The position numbers and the translations under genes are program-made. A DNA stretch of 64,000 nucleotides from Sipunculus nudus (lineage: Eukaryota; Annelida; Sipuncula; Golfingiida; Sipunculidae). The DNA lies in NCBI GenBank assembly GCA_026874595.1, contig CM049313.1, forward strand, positions 41,384,659 through 41,448,658, read 5' to 3'. A model generated the notes under the pieces. That model was not told the DNA's origin and did no database searches. It saw nothing but the letters and a program-made list of their open reading frames with translations. This document shows, in pieces, positions 1-13,489 of the stretch; positions within the stretch are counted from its first letter, which is position 1; every line of letters starts with the position of its first letter.

Positions 1-455
1 GTGTCCCTGTCAGCTAAGGAAGGCGTAAACAAATTTAACGCTGTGTGTGGGCCTCCGGCCATTGAAAGGTTCGAGAGCGTCCTTGCTGATGATAGATTTA
101 TGTATTTACATTTTGGTTTGGAGCGACATCGTACTTCTTGAATAACCTTGCCATCCACTTACGCCAGCGTGCAAGTGGTTCAGCGAAAACATACTGCCAT
201 CGCTCTTTAACCAGCCAGGCTGGAAATGCTCATTCATATTCACACAGTCGTGTTGTGGCCGACATTCGTTTAATAAGAAGACAGCATAAAACCGTTTTCA
301 CATATTTGCCGAAAATGTCACCGCTTCACTGCTACTTCCTTCGCCCATGACCCCACCTTTCAATAAATTTCAATGAAATCCAATGGGAAGTTTCTCAGTC
401 ACAATATGGGTATAAGGCTTTGGGGTGGGGAGTGTATAACTTCGCAAGCGAATGT

Positions 456-460
456 GTGTT

Positions 461-499
<39 letters not shown>
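456..499. repeat. (TG)n then (AG)n microsatellite
   Basis: A short TG run passes directly into about 14 AG repeats. Confidence 0.95.
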
Positions 500-504
<5 letters not shown>

Positions 505-1182
505 TGCCGCAGCTTTTTAGGAATAAGCTAGATCTTTACCTTTGAATTCCTTTGATGATGCAATAGCTCCACAGAGATGCTTAAAGGAGATTTAGGCCTA
601 CATAGAGTCTGGAAACTATCCTACAATGCACATACACCTATTGGACACGTGGCTGTATTTATTTTCCCTATATAACATCTATAAAACATCTGAGGGTTGG
701 GCCTCTTTTAAATTATTTTCAAAATAAATTCTGATATTACACTTTTTTTACCTAAGAATTTGTTATTTCTTCAGTCAAACTAGAACAAGAAAATGGGGGC
801 ATGTGTATCTCCTTTTTTACCGTCCTGGCCCGAATGCATTGAAGCCCAATATACCCCTCCAAGAAGTCTCAAACAAGCATTTGGACAATATGTCTTTGAT
901 ATGTCACAGATTACAAAAAAATACCAATACTGTCAATTTTATTGGAGAGTATTCTTAACATACTTAAAATTCAAACAGTGGGTTTTTTCACTACTCTCCT
1001 TCAGGTTGACCCCTGGTCATGTAAACAAATAGGACCACGTGATCTATTGTGTTGTCAGTGGCCGGAAGTGTTCCACTGAGTAGACAGAGAGGGAAGAGGT
1101 TTATAAAAATGATACTATTTATGTGCAGTTCTAATAATTTTCTTCTTCTATAGCTTACAAAAGGGGACATAATTTGACTATA

Positions 1183-1186
<4 letters not shown>

Positions 1187-1232
<46 letters not shown>

Positions 1233-1234
1233 TA
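1187..1234. repeat. (TA)n microsatellite
   Basis: Nearly pure TA with one interruption near 1227. Confidence 0.95.
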
Positions 1235-1548
1235 TTAACAATCTAGGTTATATATGTGAAAAATATAAAACTAATGTACATACGACTGAATTGATTCAAC
1301 GATGTTGCAAAGCAACATCGCCAGAAACTCTAAAGAGGAGTGGGCTATAGGAAGCTTCGTGCTCGACTAAAGAAATGGCATCACCGATATTGCCAGTTTT
1401 AACATTGGTTTCATTGACATTTCATCTCTCAGCTTATAATTATACAGTTGAGTGATGTGATTTTACATTCAATAACCAATTGTTTTCTTCCTTTTTTTTT
1501 GACATTTCATTTATCTGATGCTGTACCTTCTTTGTACGAAATAAATAT

Positions 1549-1551
<3 letters not shown>

Positions 1552-1615
<64 letters not shown>
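1552..1615. repeat. (TA)n microsatellite
   Basis: About 32 uninterrupted TA units. Confidence 0.97.
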
Positions 1616-1621
<6 letters not shown>

Positions 1622-2774
1622 CATTCTAACAAATAGTTGCGGCCTTTGATACTATGAATGCTAGCGAGGATAAGTTAATAAATTAAACTATATGCTAGGT
1701 TGATTGACCATTTATGATTCTGACTTAATTTATTCAGCAATGTTGAAGATTATGTGGTTAATCTGTAGCAAAATAAACTTCACATTGCCTGGTAATCAGT
1801 CGTGTACATTGCGTGATTTTTTATTATCTTTGGTGTTGCTAAGATGCTGTTTTCAAGGTTATCGTGATCCTGAAAGCCATGGTCGGATTTCCCGATGAAG
1901 ATCGTTATTGCTGGCATGGTCTATATTGATATGTTTGGTACATTTCACAAGGAAGGAAGTTCACCAGCTGACGGTAGATTTATCTTACGCTTCAGACCTG
2001 TCGTCACGCCACTTGAAAGACCGCGCAAAACAGATCCAGGGCAGCCGACACTGACGGGGTGTGTACGACACAGCAGACGACACAATGTCTGACATATTTG
2101 ATTATCTAGAAATGCATCAGCGATGAAAACGATAATAATTCTTTAAAGAACCATTAAAAACATCCATCTGATCTGTCAGACATGACAGTGTTCTTGAATA
2201 GGGCGATGTCTATCTTACCTGAAGACTTCATCAAAGTGCACGGGTGACGTCATTTCTTTTGCATGCACCAAATAACATATCGTGAGGAAAAAGGAAAACA
2301 GGATGTGATTCTGACAAATGCGTCGTTTTGTTGCAGTCTTGAAAAGAACATGTAAACTTTGAATTAAAAGTATATTCCGATCAATCTTAACAAAGTAACA
2401 GATGAATTTTTAGTTTATTTCACAATGGAATGATTTAATTAAAACATATAATCTATGATTTTGAATTATTGCCAAATCCTTCAATAACAGCAATAATGTA
2501 AAACAGAGCAAATGACTCATAAGTAAAAACAGCCCATTCCTCAGCCAGAGACAAAGTGTTTTATGGATGTTCAATCTTGTAGTGATATAAGAATTCAAAG
2601 CAAACAAAAATAACCCTGCAGTCTCATTTGATGAACTAATTACGTTAAAGATCCCTTCTTTGCTTCCAGTCCCAAGCCAGTATAACCCAAGGCTGTAGGA
2701 TTCGAATGGTGTAAACAAAAATGAACACACAAAATACATACATGTATATATGTATTATGTTTATATGTAGATTG

Positions 2775-2779
<5 letters not shown>

Positions 2780-2812
<33 letters not shown>
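2780..2812. repeat. (TA)n microsatellite
   Basis: About 16 TA units following a TG/TA-rich lead-in. Confidence 0.95.
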
Positions 2813-2815
<3 letters not shown>

Positions 2816-4235
2816 CATACATTTATATATGATGACATGACTTGAGACCCGCATGGACATGTCCTTTTTAACGAGCTTTCCTGAATCAGTTTCTGACAGT
2901 CGGCTATTGATGGCGTGCCAGCCCGTCACGGTTGAGCGCATGCACTGACACTTGTCACTGAAGATGGACAGCCATTACAGCTACTCACCAGTCTGAAATA
3001 AGCAACTTTTATTTACGCCAGTCTCTCCGTTGATGCGGTCTCATTTGCGGTGAAATCACATGAAAGGGAACTTTTGTTACATTATTTGTATAGGTATTAT
3101 TAATGATTTTTTTTTCTGGCAAACCAGCATGTGTCACTTTCCTCAGCAAACAAGCCTCCCTATCCCCCATTCCCGCATATTTTCACCACATGATGTCACC
3201 CACGTGCTTGTGTATCATAAAATCGCATTCGCCACGCAGTTTTTGTTAGCATACAAAGTTTTCTCATACTTATCTCTCAGACCATCTTTACATAATTGTA
3301 TTGTCTTTTACCAAATTAGAAATAAACTCAGCAAACGATCCTTCTGGGTCCACATCTTAATTTAGTGCTTCACCTCAATATCACGAGGTCTCCAATGGTC
3401 TATATGTTCATTTCCTCCATAAAGTCTTCTAGAAATCGGTTGATTACCTTTGTGGTATCCTGCTAAAAATTCAACACGTTTATAGAGAGGCAATTGGTGA
3501 AAATCTGACCAGCTCAGCTGAGCGGAGTTTATATAGTCTGTATAGCATACATTATTTAGTACAGAGTATATAAGTATATACAATGTAGTTTGGTACAGGC
3601 TTTGTGTACTATTTTAACTTTGTGTAACACCTCTCAGGGTTAGAAATGCTGATACTTTTAAAATATTGCATGTCTTAATCATGTACTAAGGAGGAATGCC
3701 GTTAAAATAAGTGGTGTAATCGGTGCATGATTTGTAACCTAGATACAGATTTCATCAGGGATTTCGTGTTGTGACCACCGGGCCCGGCTAGACTGGGCGT
3801 CAAGTACATGCAGAGACTATTTTAACTCAGATAAGTGGCCGGTTCGAGGTAACAAGGAACTATCGTATTACAATCAGAAGCTGATTCACCTGACAAACAA
3901 ATTAAACAGGTTAAGGAGGTAACATCAGTGCCCGCTATCTCCATGAAAATTGCACCGGGTGACCCCTCCCTACTCTAAGAATGTTTCCACAACCGTAACA
4001 CTTAATGAATTTAATGCAAAATGATAAACATGCAAACCATTATATATAATCTACTATAAGGTCCATCTCTATCACCAACAACTCTTTATAAAATCTATCT
4101 GAAGTCTCCAATCATCTAGTCTCCAATCGTCTAGTCTCCAATTATCTTAAATACTTGTAACCAAATCCATCCCCTTTTTATCATCTCATTTCTTCAATCA
4201 AATTCTGTCTTCCTTTCTCTACCAATATATTTTTC

Positions 4236-4960
4236 ATATTCTGAGATCTTCCATGCCTCTCTCATAATAATTCTCAAATTCCTCTATGTCTCTTTTTCTC
4301 AGATCTCTCATGTCTATTTATCATAATGGTTCTCAATTTCCTCAATGTCTCTAATTCTCAGATCTCCCATGTCGGTTTCTCATCCTAATTCTCAAATTCC
4401 TAATTGTCTCTAATTCCAAGATCTTCCATATCTGTTTCTCATCCTGGCTCTCAAATTATTCCATGTCTCCAATTCTCAGATCGTTCATGTCTGTTTCCCA
4501 TTCGGATTCTCAAATTCCGCCATTTCTCTAATAATTCAGATCTCCCATGTCCGTTTCTCATTCAGATTCTCAATTTTCTCCATGTCTCTAATTCTCAGAT
4601 CTCCCACGTCTGTTTTTCATTCTGATTCTCAAATCCTCCATGTCTCTTATTCTAAGACCTCTCATGTCTGGTTCACTATATGATTTTCACATTCCTCCTT
4701 GTTTCTAATTCTCAGATCTCTAATGTCTGTTTCTCGTTATGAATATAAAATTCCTCAATGTCCCTTATTCTCAGATCTCCCATGTCTGTTTCTCTGCTTG
4801 GTGCTAAAATTCCTCCGTGTCTCTAATTCTCAGATCTTCTATGTCTCTTTCTCATATAAGCTCTCAAATGTTTCTCTGTCTCTAATCCTCATATCCCCCA
4901 CATTCTTTTCTCATCCTAGATCTCAAATCCTTGTATGCTTCTTATTCTTATATTTTTTGT
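4236..4960. repeat. 59-bp minisatellite, about 12 degenerate copies
   Basis: Pyrimidine-rich unit with successive landmarks 'CTCAGATCTCCCATGTCTG' and 'GATTCTCAAATTCCTCC'. The CAGATC landmark recurs near 4300, 4358, 4476, 4536, 4594, 4713, 4772 and 4831, i.e. every 58-60 bases. Copies diverge mainly by point changes. Because 59 is not a multiple of three, the frames it opens are not conserved, arguing against coding. Confidence 0.9.
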
Positions 4961-7900
4961 CACCCAAAATTTTCATCAACCATATGTCATATCTGTCCGA
5001 TCTCCACTCATTCCGTTTCTTAAGATCATTTCGTCCTTGTCGCTAATCCATTCAAACACCTCAGTGTCTTAAATCAACTCAAATTCTGCAATCTGCCCAT
5101 GCCCATATTTCTTTAGTGCGTCCTGCCTTGTGTCAGATCAACCCAAGTCTTCAATAAACGTTAATGCCTTTTATCACCCTGATTCATTTATACTTTAATA
5201 TCTACTGCAACCCTATTTTTTAATCCATATATGTCTCTGACGAACCGATAATTTACGTCTCCCATCATCCGAACCAACCACCCTTTTGTGTCTCTATAAC
5301 TTCAAGTCCTCTGTTATGTTTAACACCTTTTATAAACATCATACAGGGTATACTCTTCACCTGATGACAGCTCCAAGTTTACCATATAGTGTAAGTTCAT
5401 GGTCGATACTAGGATATATGATTTCCAAATAGGAATGGTCATTCACACAGCTTATAGTTTATCTGATTGAAATTGCGTATTACATGTACATGATTATAAT
5501 ATTAGGTTCAGTAACACTCCATACATCCTATAACACAGTTACTGTTGTATCGCCAGTTTGTGGATGTATTTGGTTCTGTTGTATACTAAAATAGGACGAC
5601 TTTTAACTGGATCAATCCCTGACAAAGGGGTTAAAGTATTTTATAAATCTGATATGAGTGAATGGCACAAGCAAATACAAGTGAAAGTCTACACCGAGAG
5701 AATGCGTAAATCGTCTGTTTACAAATGTTTACGACATATACATGCATTAAATAATGCTCATTAATACGTGAGGCAAGCAGCATGTCCGGTCCACTTCAGG
5801 TTAAATAAACACGTGGAGTTATTCATAACACATCACTAACATTTGTGACCATATGTTTCACGCTCCATTCATATACAACAAAAGTCAACATTGCTCAAAA
5901 CACTTGTACCGATTAGGTGGAGAGTATTACATACACGCTCCATTGATAAGTACATGTATTATCTTCGGTTTTCAGTGCGCGCAGTGCAGGGCCCGGTCCT
6001 TATTTAGATCTATGGGAATGATGTTTACTCCGAAGGTATCAGTTTTCCGGGCCTCTGAATATTCATGAGTCCAAAGTGCTGCTGTCCTGAAGCAACGTGA
6101 TGACGTAACACGCGATGTGACCACAAGGATGTTTACTAACACATTGCTTTCAAGGAGTATATGTATATAACGTCATTGTTATCTAGATTATGCCTTCAGG
6201 TGAACTTTCTTTATTTTAATAACTGTTTTCAACTAGTCACGCACGCTTATGAATAAACTGATTAAAACCTCTTAACTTATTTCATCAACGCAGTAAGGTA
6301 TGTGTGAGAAACCATCTTGGACTAAAATGTTCATAGGTAAACACCCATCCACCTGTACGATTGCCAGTTTGATTGCATGTGTTATTGAGGGAATTTTCAT
6401 ATGACAAATTATATATGCTTTTTGTCTTTAGTTTCCCATGTTTTTCGATTTCGATTTCGAAGTATGACATTGATTTTTCCTGTCTGTCTGTCCTATACTT
6501 TCAACTCTTGTGTCAGGAAATACATGGTTAAATTCTAGAAAATACCTTAAAAATAGTGTGATATTTCCATTGTGAGTATAACTAGGATGAAACCGGCTTT
6601 TTGATAGAACCACCAAGGTTAATATTCTTTCTCTTAACCAAAGGATTCTTTCCCACCTATTCCTAGACAAAGTCTATGTGATATCAATTTTTTTTATGCA
6701 TTCGAACAAGGGGAAATAAACATAAGTTGACATTAGTATTAATTTAAATGGATTGCTTTCAAAATTGGTCTCTTCTCGAAACTTACAGAGTTATAATTTG
6801 TGTGACCACCAATTCCGATTTTTTTTTATTTTCGCTTATATTATTTAATTTCTATTAAGGACGGCTGAAAATACATGCATCATAGGATACAGGCGTATTG
6901 ATCTCATGACTAGTGATCTGATTTCATGTTTGTATTTTATTTCATTCTTACCAACTATCATGGAGAATTTCGGACTAAATGAACTTAAGGCATTTTCATT
7001 CATATATATATACTCTCACCATCGAGGTGACCCCCGATGAGCTTCAAAATATTATTAATTACTAATAATAATATTACCAATATTACCAATATTACCAATA
7101 TTATCATTGGTACACTATTTTATAAAATTTATAATTTATGTTTGAATGCTAATGTGAACTTATGTTCACATGTCAAAAGGAACTTAATACATTTAAATTT
7201 ACCCACAAAAAGGAAACATATTATTAATAAAGTCTGTTACCTCCATCAAACATCTCAAAAGCTTCTGTACCAGTTTATTTTATATATAATAAATAGTGTT
7301 GTTTCATTTGTGTTTACACTTTGCATATTATATCATGAGTAAACCACATTCACCTATATATTTGACCTTTATAAATTTTCCGCTGGTAAACAACCACACG
7401 GGGATTTTGTGTTTCTGTTCAGTACATGTACGTTAAATTATCTTATCAAACAAACCACGGCTTATCTTGAAGGTCATATCGTTGTCACGACTTTTTTATG
7501 GGTTTGCGGTTGTGACATAACATTCGTGAGAAACCAGGTTATCTTCGCGGAATTGCAATGACGAAGAGTGGAGAGTGAAAGATTTCTGAAAAAATAACCA
7601 ACTATCGTGTGACATATAGTTTATCTAGAGTTTGATGTTTATTTCGTTATATTTAAATACTAGTTCTGATGGCACTGTTTGAATTAGAAGAAATTGTTAT
7701 AGTTGTTCTTCAAAATTCTGCAATGAAAACAAAAAAAAGGTCTATTTTTTTCTTAATTTGAAAAGAAACCACGGTTCAATAAGTTAAATCTAATTTATTT
7801 TGCAAGGGAGGAAGGTGAAATATGCAGGCGGATAATTGGATCTTTGCCTTTAAATAAATAGATGCAGATTTTATAAGATTTACATGATTAATACATGCTT

Positions 7901-8005
7901 ACTCGGTTACAGTTATATCTGTCATGTTTATTCAGTCACATTTTGATTGTTTTGAATAATTTATTTATTATTTTTCAAAGCAAAGAAATACTGTTTATCA
8001 ATGGA

Positions 8006-8009
<4 letters not shown>

Positions 8010-8072
<63 letters not shown>
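8010..8072. repeat. (TA)n microsatellite
   Basis: About 31 uninterrupted TA units. Confidence 0.97.
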
Positions 8073-8073
<1 letters not shown>

Positions 8074-8422
8074 CCTAGATTCAGCCTGGTTAAAGAACAA
8101 GCACTATTGTTTTATATGGAAGTCCCCAGTCTATTTTTAACATTGTTAAGGAAAATTGAATATTATCAAGGAGGAAACATGTGTGTTGATCATGTAAACG
8201 GACGGAACGTTATACATTAATTAAAACAATTAACCAGTCATAGTTATTGAATGAAGGCATGCAACAATGGTGCTCTTATACAGACCTTATATGGGATTGT
8301 TGATATTGTTTCCTGATTCATAAAGACAACATCGTAGAACACAGCATACTTTTTTTTATTTCATTCATGTTTACAGACCTTTTGTATATTTCCCGTTTTG
8401 TGAGTAATGCATTCCTCTTTTC

Positions 8423-8448
8423 CACACACACACACAAATACACATGTA

Positions 8449-8499
<51 letters not shown>
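8423..8499. repeat. (CA)n and (TA)n compound microsatellite
   Basis: A short CA run (about 8423-8436) is followed after a brief spacer by about 23 TA units. Confidence 0.94.
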
Positions 8500-8504
<5 letters not shown>

Positions 8505-8879
8505 AAAAATTTCATGGTATGTTTAACGGTAAGGTTATAGTTCGACTGACGAATACAGGCTGAGGTCAAACAGCGCTCGCTCCTGATGTATATGACAGAA
8601 CCTGGCTATCACGTGATACTTACATTCACTGTCAATTTTCTTTTTCACAGTTTCAACAACTCTTTATTTGTGATCTGTTATATTTTATCACTGTTTGTCA
8701 TTATGCCCTTTGTGAAATTAAATACACATATATTTCTGTGAGCATGTTTATATTTTTCCCATACCTTCACTTCCGGTTTGACGTACGTTTGATTGTGGTA
8801 GTTAGACGGGGACGTGTTTTGGAGTGTCTGCAGATATACGAAGTATTATAGACATGATTCACCAGCTTTTTAATGCATG

Positions 8880-8880
<1 letters not shown>

Positions 8881-8930
<50 letters not shown>
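8881..8930. repeat. (TA)n microsatellite
   Basis: 25 uninterrupted TA units. Confidence 0.97.
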
Positions 8931-8933
<3 letters not shown>

Positions 8934-10336
8934 TTAACTTCACATAGTTATCGCTGATGCTGTTAATGCTATATAAAGCCAAAGTGTTTTCTTGCATTTC
9001 CACAGGTTGGAAGCATGCATAGAAATGGAAATTCAAACAAAAAATGGTATGCTCGTTGCCTGAAGTCAATTACTTCGACGCCATTTTTGCAGTTTTCGAC
9101 TGCACGAGATGAGTCTATACAGGTTTTCTATGCGATGTGTTTCAACTGTTTCTATAGCAACCAGTAAAAATTACAGGAACCGCATGCATCTCGCACTCCT
9201 TAATAATTCATGTCTTAGTTCCTAAAACACCTATCACATGTATATATAGGCTCAACAGAAAAGTCTGCCAATTCAGAAAATATACCATGTGCAAAATATA
9301 GTTATTCAATGCACAGTTAGGATAATTATTAGATGTTAAACGAATCTTAAAATTTCTGAGCAAACATCCAGATCCTGTAACGGGAATCAATACATATAAG
9401 ATAATAAAAAAAAATGTTTTGATATAATGAAAATACAATATCATTTATTCACGGAGCATGTCTGAGTCTGTATGTATATATAGAACTGTTGTTTAAGTAA
9501 CAGAAACATTTGTAAGAATCCCAGGAATTTTAACATTTAAAAAGATTATGTCATGTAAATTTATGTCTTTTTATTTCTTTCTTCAGGGGTTTCCGCGGCG
9601 GCTATAAATAGACAGTATAATATAGGAGACTTTAATGTGGACTAGCCATGCATAATAATTTGATTATTATTTTTTTTTCATTGAATTATTTTATTTGGAT
9701 CTTGATAAGTCAATAATTATTGATTTTCCTATGTCTATCTTATTTTGATCGCAAATCACTGTAATGACTTCAGGTTTAATTTAGACATTATATATAGATG
9801 ATGGCATTATCAGTTTCTGAGTAATATATTGATACCGTTGAGATTTAGAGAATTAAGATATTGCACCCTATATGGGGATCCTCGACTGGAAATTGAATAT
9901 ATTTCCACAGGAGCTAGTCCTATCTTGGTACTTGATGTCCCTAATGATTCCCATAAGTCATTGTAGACGGCAAAATATGTACATGATTCCCATAAGGCAT
10001 TGTTGATAGCATGATATGTACATGACTGGGGTTTTGTGACAGCTTTCAAAATAGAATAATCAATTTCCCTGAACATCCATCGTCTATGACTGTGATACTT
10101 GATGACACAATTTTCTGAGACATATTTTCAAGCAGCCGGACGTTATTATTATATAATTGGAATCATGCATGCAAGGAAGTTCCTTTGCTCTCTAAATCTA
10201 TAGGGCCTTTCATAACAGACATAATGTGGGGAATTTTGTGTGTAAGCAAAGTGGAGCGTCTACCCACAATCCTACCATGAAATTTCTGTTTCCTGCATGC
10301 ATCAACCTGTCTCTCCGTTCATTGTCTGTCTGTTTG

Positions 10337-10337
<1 letters not shown>

Positions 10338-10383
<46 letters not shown>
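10338..10383. repeat. (CT)n microsatellite
   Basis: About 23 CT units. It generates Leu-Ser and Arg-Glu repeat frames on the two strands that are not real genes. Confidence 0.97.
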
Positions 10384-10387
<4 letters not shown>

Positions 10388-10827
10388 GTATGTTGGTACA
10401 TATTTCTTTCGAATGTAGGTCTAACTTGTGCACTATTGTGGGTGTGGACAGGACAGGTATTTTAATCAATTACAAGGCTTAAAGTATTACTCTAGCTATT
10501 ACCCAGGTAAAGGGACATGCCCGGGCGTAAACCTGATATATACAAACATATATATACAGCGATAAGAGATTAAAGAATCAAACGATATAATTAGAGTAAT
10601 GGAGTATTTATATAGTTATAAGATAACGCTAATAAACTTGGTCACTGATGTGCCATGAATAATCCTATGCTGAGTCAAGGTACAGTAGGAGACATCGGGT
10701 TATCAAGTAAAAATATAAAAATGAATCTCAGGTATGCTCGATTACATATATATAACACGTCAACTGACCCTCAAACTGTAGTTTCATTGCCATACTGCAT
10801 TTATTTTTCACTAATGTGACCTCTCTT

Positions 10828-10832
<5 letters not shown>

Positions 10833-10881
<49 letters not shown>
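10833..10881. repeat. (TA)n microsatellite
   Basis: About 24 TA units. Confidence 0.97.
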
Positions 10882-10884
<3 letters not shown>

Positions 10885-11884
10885 ATATATTACAAATCAA
10901 TTATCGCATGTTAATTCCCCTGCATGTGTGCCCTTAATACCTTAAAGAAAATGCAACCGGACTGGAAAATAAAAAAAAAACATTAAGTTGTATGACACTT
11001 GTAATAATAGTTTCCAATGAATTTTTGTTTCCTTTTAATATTTACTTATAACGATACCTTGGAGGGATAAAACTCGAGCTACACAAATACTAGTATATGT
11101 CATATGTACATGTATATGTGGGCCTGGAAGTATGCTGTATTGGAGGGGAATTTCTGACTTAGAATTTTAGTGTTAAAATACAGTGAGAGCACAGTGTCGT
11201 CACATTTATAAGCGAATACCCCCCTTTATACTTTCCTGGAACTAAATTGCTTATCAGTAATAAGACTCAAATTACCGCATGCACTCAGGGAATTTCCATT
11301 ACGTTACACGGATCCCTCACAGAGAAAAAAGAAAATTTCTTTCTGTTGTTGGTTTCGTTCAGGCGGAACGGGGAAGGGGGGGGGGGGGGGTTATAATAGC
11401 GAAACTACCATATATAAGCAAAATCCCCGTTGAGACACCCGGCGCCAGCTTATTGCGAGAGTTCTGCTCTGCGTGGTAAAATCAATAATATAGTATTCAC
11501 TCAGGACTTCCTTTCCCACGCTCCAAGCGGGAAGTTATTGTCTCTCGCGTGTTTACCGAATATATTTATACTAAACAAGCAGTCATGCTATGCTCTGATC
11601 ACTAATATACAGTACACCTTGATAAAGGAACTCTTAACTCTGCCATCATGCGAATTCCCACATCAAGCGGTCTTTATTAAAAACTACATTAATAAAAGAG
11701 AAAATATTTACATTTACCAATTCAGATATCATTAATAATTGGACAAGGTGAAAAGAGATTTTAGTCACCCATTCCTATATGGCCATGTGGGAGGCTTTGG
11801 GTCTTCTGCTCTTCAGTCACCCATTAAATTAGATCTGAAAAGACCTTTATAGACCGGTTTTTTTCTCATTTTTACGAATTTTTT
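10882..11884. other. non-coding stretch
   Basis: No gene seen. It includes a 15-base poly-G tract at 11376-11390. Confidence 0.45.
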
Positions 11885-12575
11885 TTCTGTTTTAGAGACC
11901 GTCGAATGACAGTTATTATGTCAGTTTATCAGCTGTGGTTTCATTTAGTGTCCCGAAACCTGGTGTGTTTATTGATTATGACTGCCTACTTCAGTTCCTG
12001 GAGAAAGATTGTGGATGCATTTTGAGCCAAACTTTTCTTTCCAAACCTTCCATATTGCACATATAGCTGACCTGCCAGTAGGGGAAAAAATGTTTGATAT
12101 TGGGGTCACAAGGTCAAAGGTCAAGGTCACAGGGGCTATCTGTCCATATATTTGTTTTCAGGTGATAACTCCAGGTTGGATTGAAAAATTAGTTTCAAAC
12201 TTGACTTATATATGGCCTACCACTTAAGTAAAAACTCTTTTGATTTTGGCTTCATGAGATTAAAGGTCAAGGTCACTGGACTTTCTTCTTTAAAAAGATT
12301 GTGGATGCATTTTAAGCCAAACCTTTCATCTCAGGTCTTCCATCTTCCACATGTGGTGCACCTGCCAATTGGGAAAGATTCTGTTTGATTTTGGAGTCAC
12401 AAGGTCAAGGTCACAGGGAACATCCATTCACAAATTAGTTTATGGATGACAAGCCGGGTAGACAGATTGGCTTCGAACTTGATCAGAGGACCTACATTTT
12501 TAAAAAGCTAAACACATCCTTATAGACAATTCAGCTGAGCGCCGAGACCAATGGGTCCCTAGTTTGTATATGAGA
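11885..12575 (+). repeat. CAAGGTCA-rich dispersed repeat, plus orientation, with element-type 3' end
   Basis: Shares phrases with 46590-47355: GTCAGTTTxTCAGCTGTGGT, GTGTTTATTGATTATGA and multiple AAGGTCAAGGTCACAGG blocks, with the phrase GATTGTGGATGCATTTTxAGCC near 12009 and 12298. It ends near 12540-12575 in TCAGCTGAGCG followed by GGGTCCCTAGTTT, a terminus shared with other repeat families in this window. No coding potential. Confidence 0.75.
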
Positions 12576-13485
12576 CTGAATGTAAAACATGGAATTAAAT
12601 AAAATGGTATGTTAATGCGTAGATTTAATACAGTTTCACGTTGTCCCCTGTCTTTCATCAAAAAGGAAATAAATTAACTGCTCCTAAAAGCGTAAAGATT
12701 GTGATTGTGTCGTGTTGTAGCATCTGAACATGTTTTCCGTGTAAAACAGGTCGGTCCTCCTAAGATGGAATAACAAACAAGCTCATACTTGCATATATAC
12801 ATCACTTTCGGTTGTTATATATATTTTCTATATTTGGTATCAGGAAGGACATAAATGAGTTGATATGCTACGTATTACCATAAAATACATTGAAGGGAGT
12901 AGTTACGACCATAGTTAATATGCTAAAATGGTATTCCTGCCTTCTCATCAACAGGAGCCACCCCCCCCCCCCCCCCCCCCCCATTACCCTATAAAAACCT
13001 TATTTCTCAGGCAAGTCCTTTTTTTATCTGACCATAAATAGGGATCTAGATACAAAGCTTTTTGGTATTATAGAAGAAAATTCTATGTACTATATTGAAC
13101 AAGATAAATTGTCAAAGTCTTTTTTGTGAATTTCTTTTTCTTCCTAGTATAAGAGGCCATATCACCAATTTTAAACTTTTATACTGATGGACATTATACC
13201 ATACATAATCTTCAACTCGTAGTCTGCGTGTCGTAACGAGCGCCCAATTAAAGCGACTTTAGGTAGTGGGCTTTTGGACCTTGGGAAGTCCAATAATAAT
13301 AGTATCTGCTCATTAGAAACAAATAACTCAGATAACCAGAACAATGTTTAAATGTTTACACTGGCAAAAAGATTTTAAAAATAATCAGTATAAAACATTG
13401 ACAGAGGCTGAGTAATTCCCCCCCCCCCCCCCCGGATTACGGTTGCGAAACGCTCAGATAAAAAAGACTGATTGTTTAATTGGCT
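12576..13485. other. non-coding stretch with two poly-C tracts
   Basis: No gene seen. Poly-C runs lie at 12961-12982 and 13418-13433. Confidence 0.5.
12961..12982. repeat. poly-C tract (22)
   Basis: Uninterrupted C run; G-quadruplex-prone on the other strand. Confidence 0.97.
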
Positions 13486-13489
13486 CTTT

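Larger units (their letters stand above)
1..4235. other. non-coding AT-rich stretch
   Basis: No gene is supported. A frame open from the window edge runs to a TGA at about 139-141 (46 codons); it could be the tail of an exon but shows no recognisable motif. The stretch contains (TG)n(AG)n and (TA)n tracts and a small perfect hairpin at 1300-1320. Confidence 0.5.
4961..10330. other. non-coding AT-rich stretch
   Basis: No ORF with domain-like composition or splice-bounded structure was seen. It holds several (TA)n tracts, a TTACCAATA short repeat near 7060-7100, and a TATAAATA box-like site near 9604 preceded by CGCGG but not followed by a recognisable gene. Confidence 0.5.

Noticed and set aside
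10210-10482. Leu-Ser and Arg-Glu repeat ORFs
   Set aside because: Direct translation of a (CT)n microsatellite.
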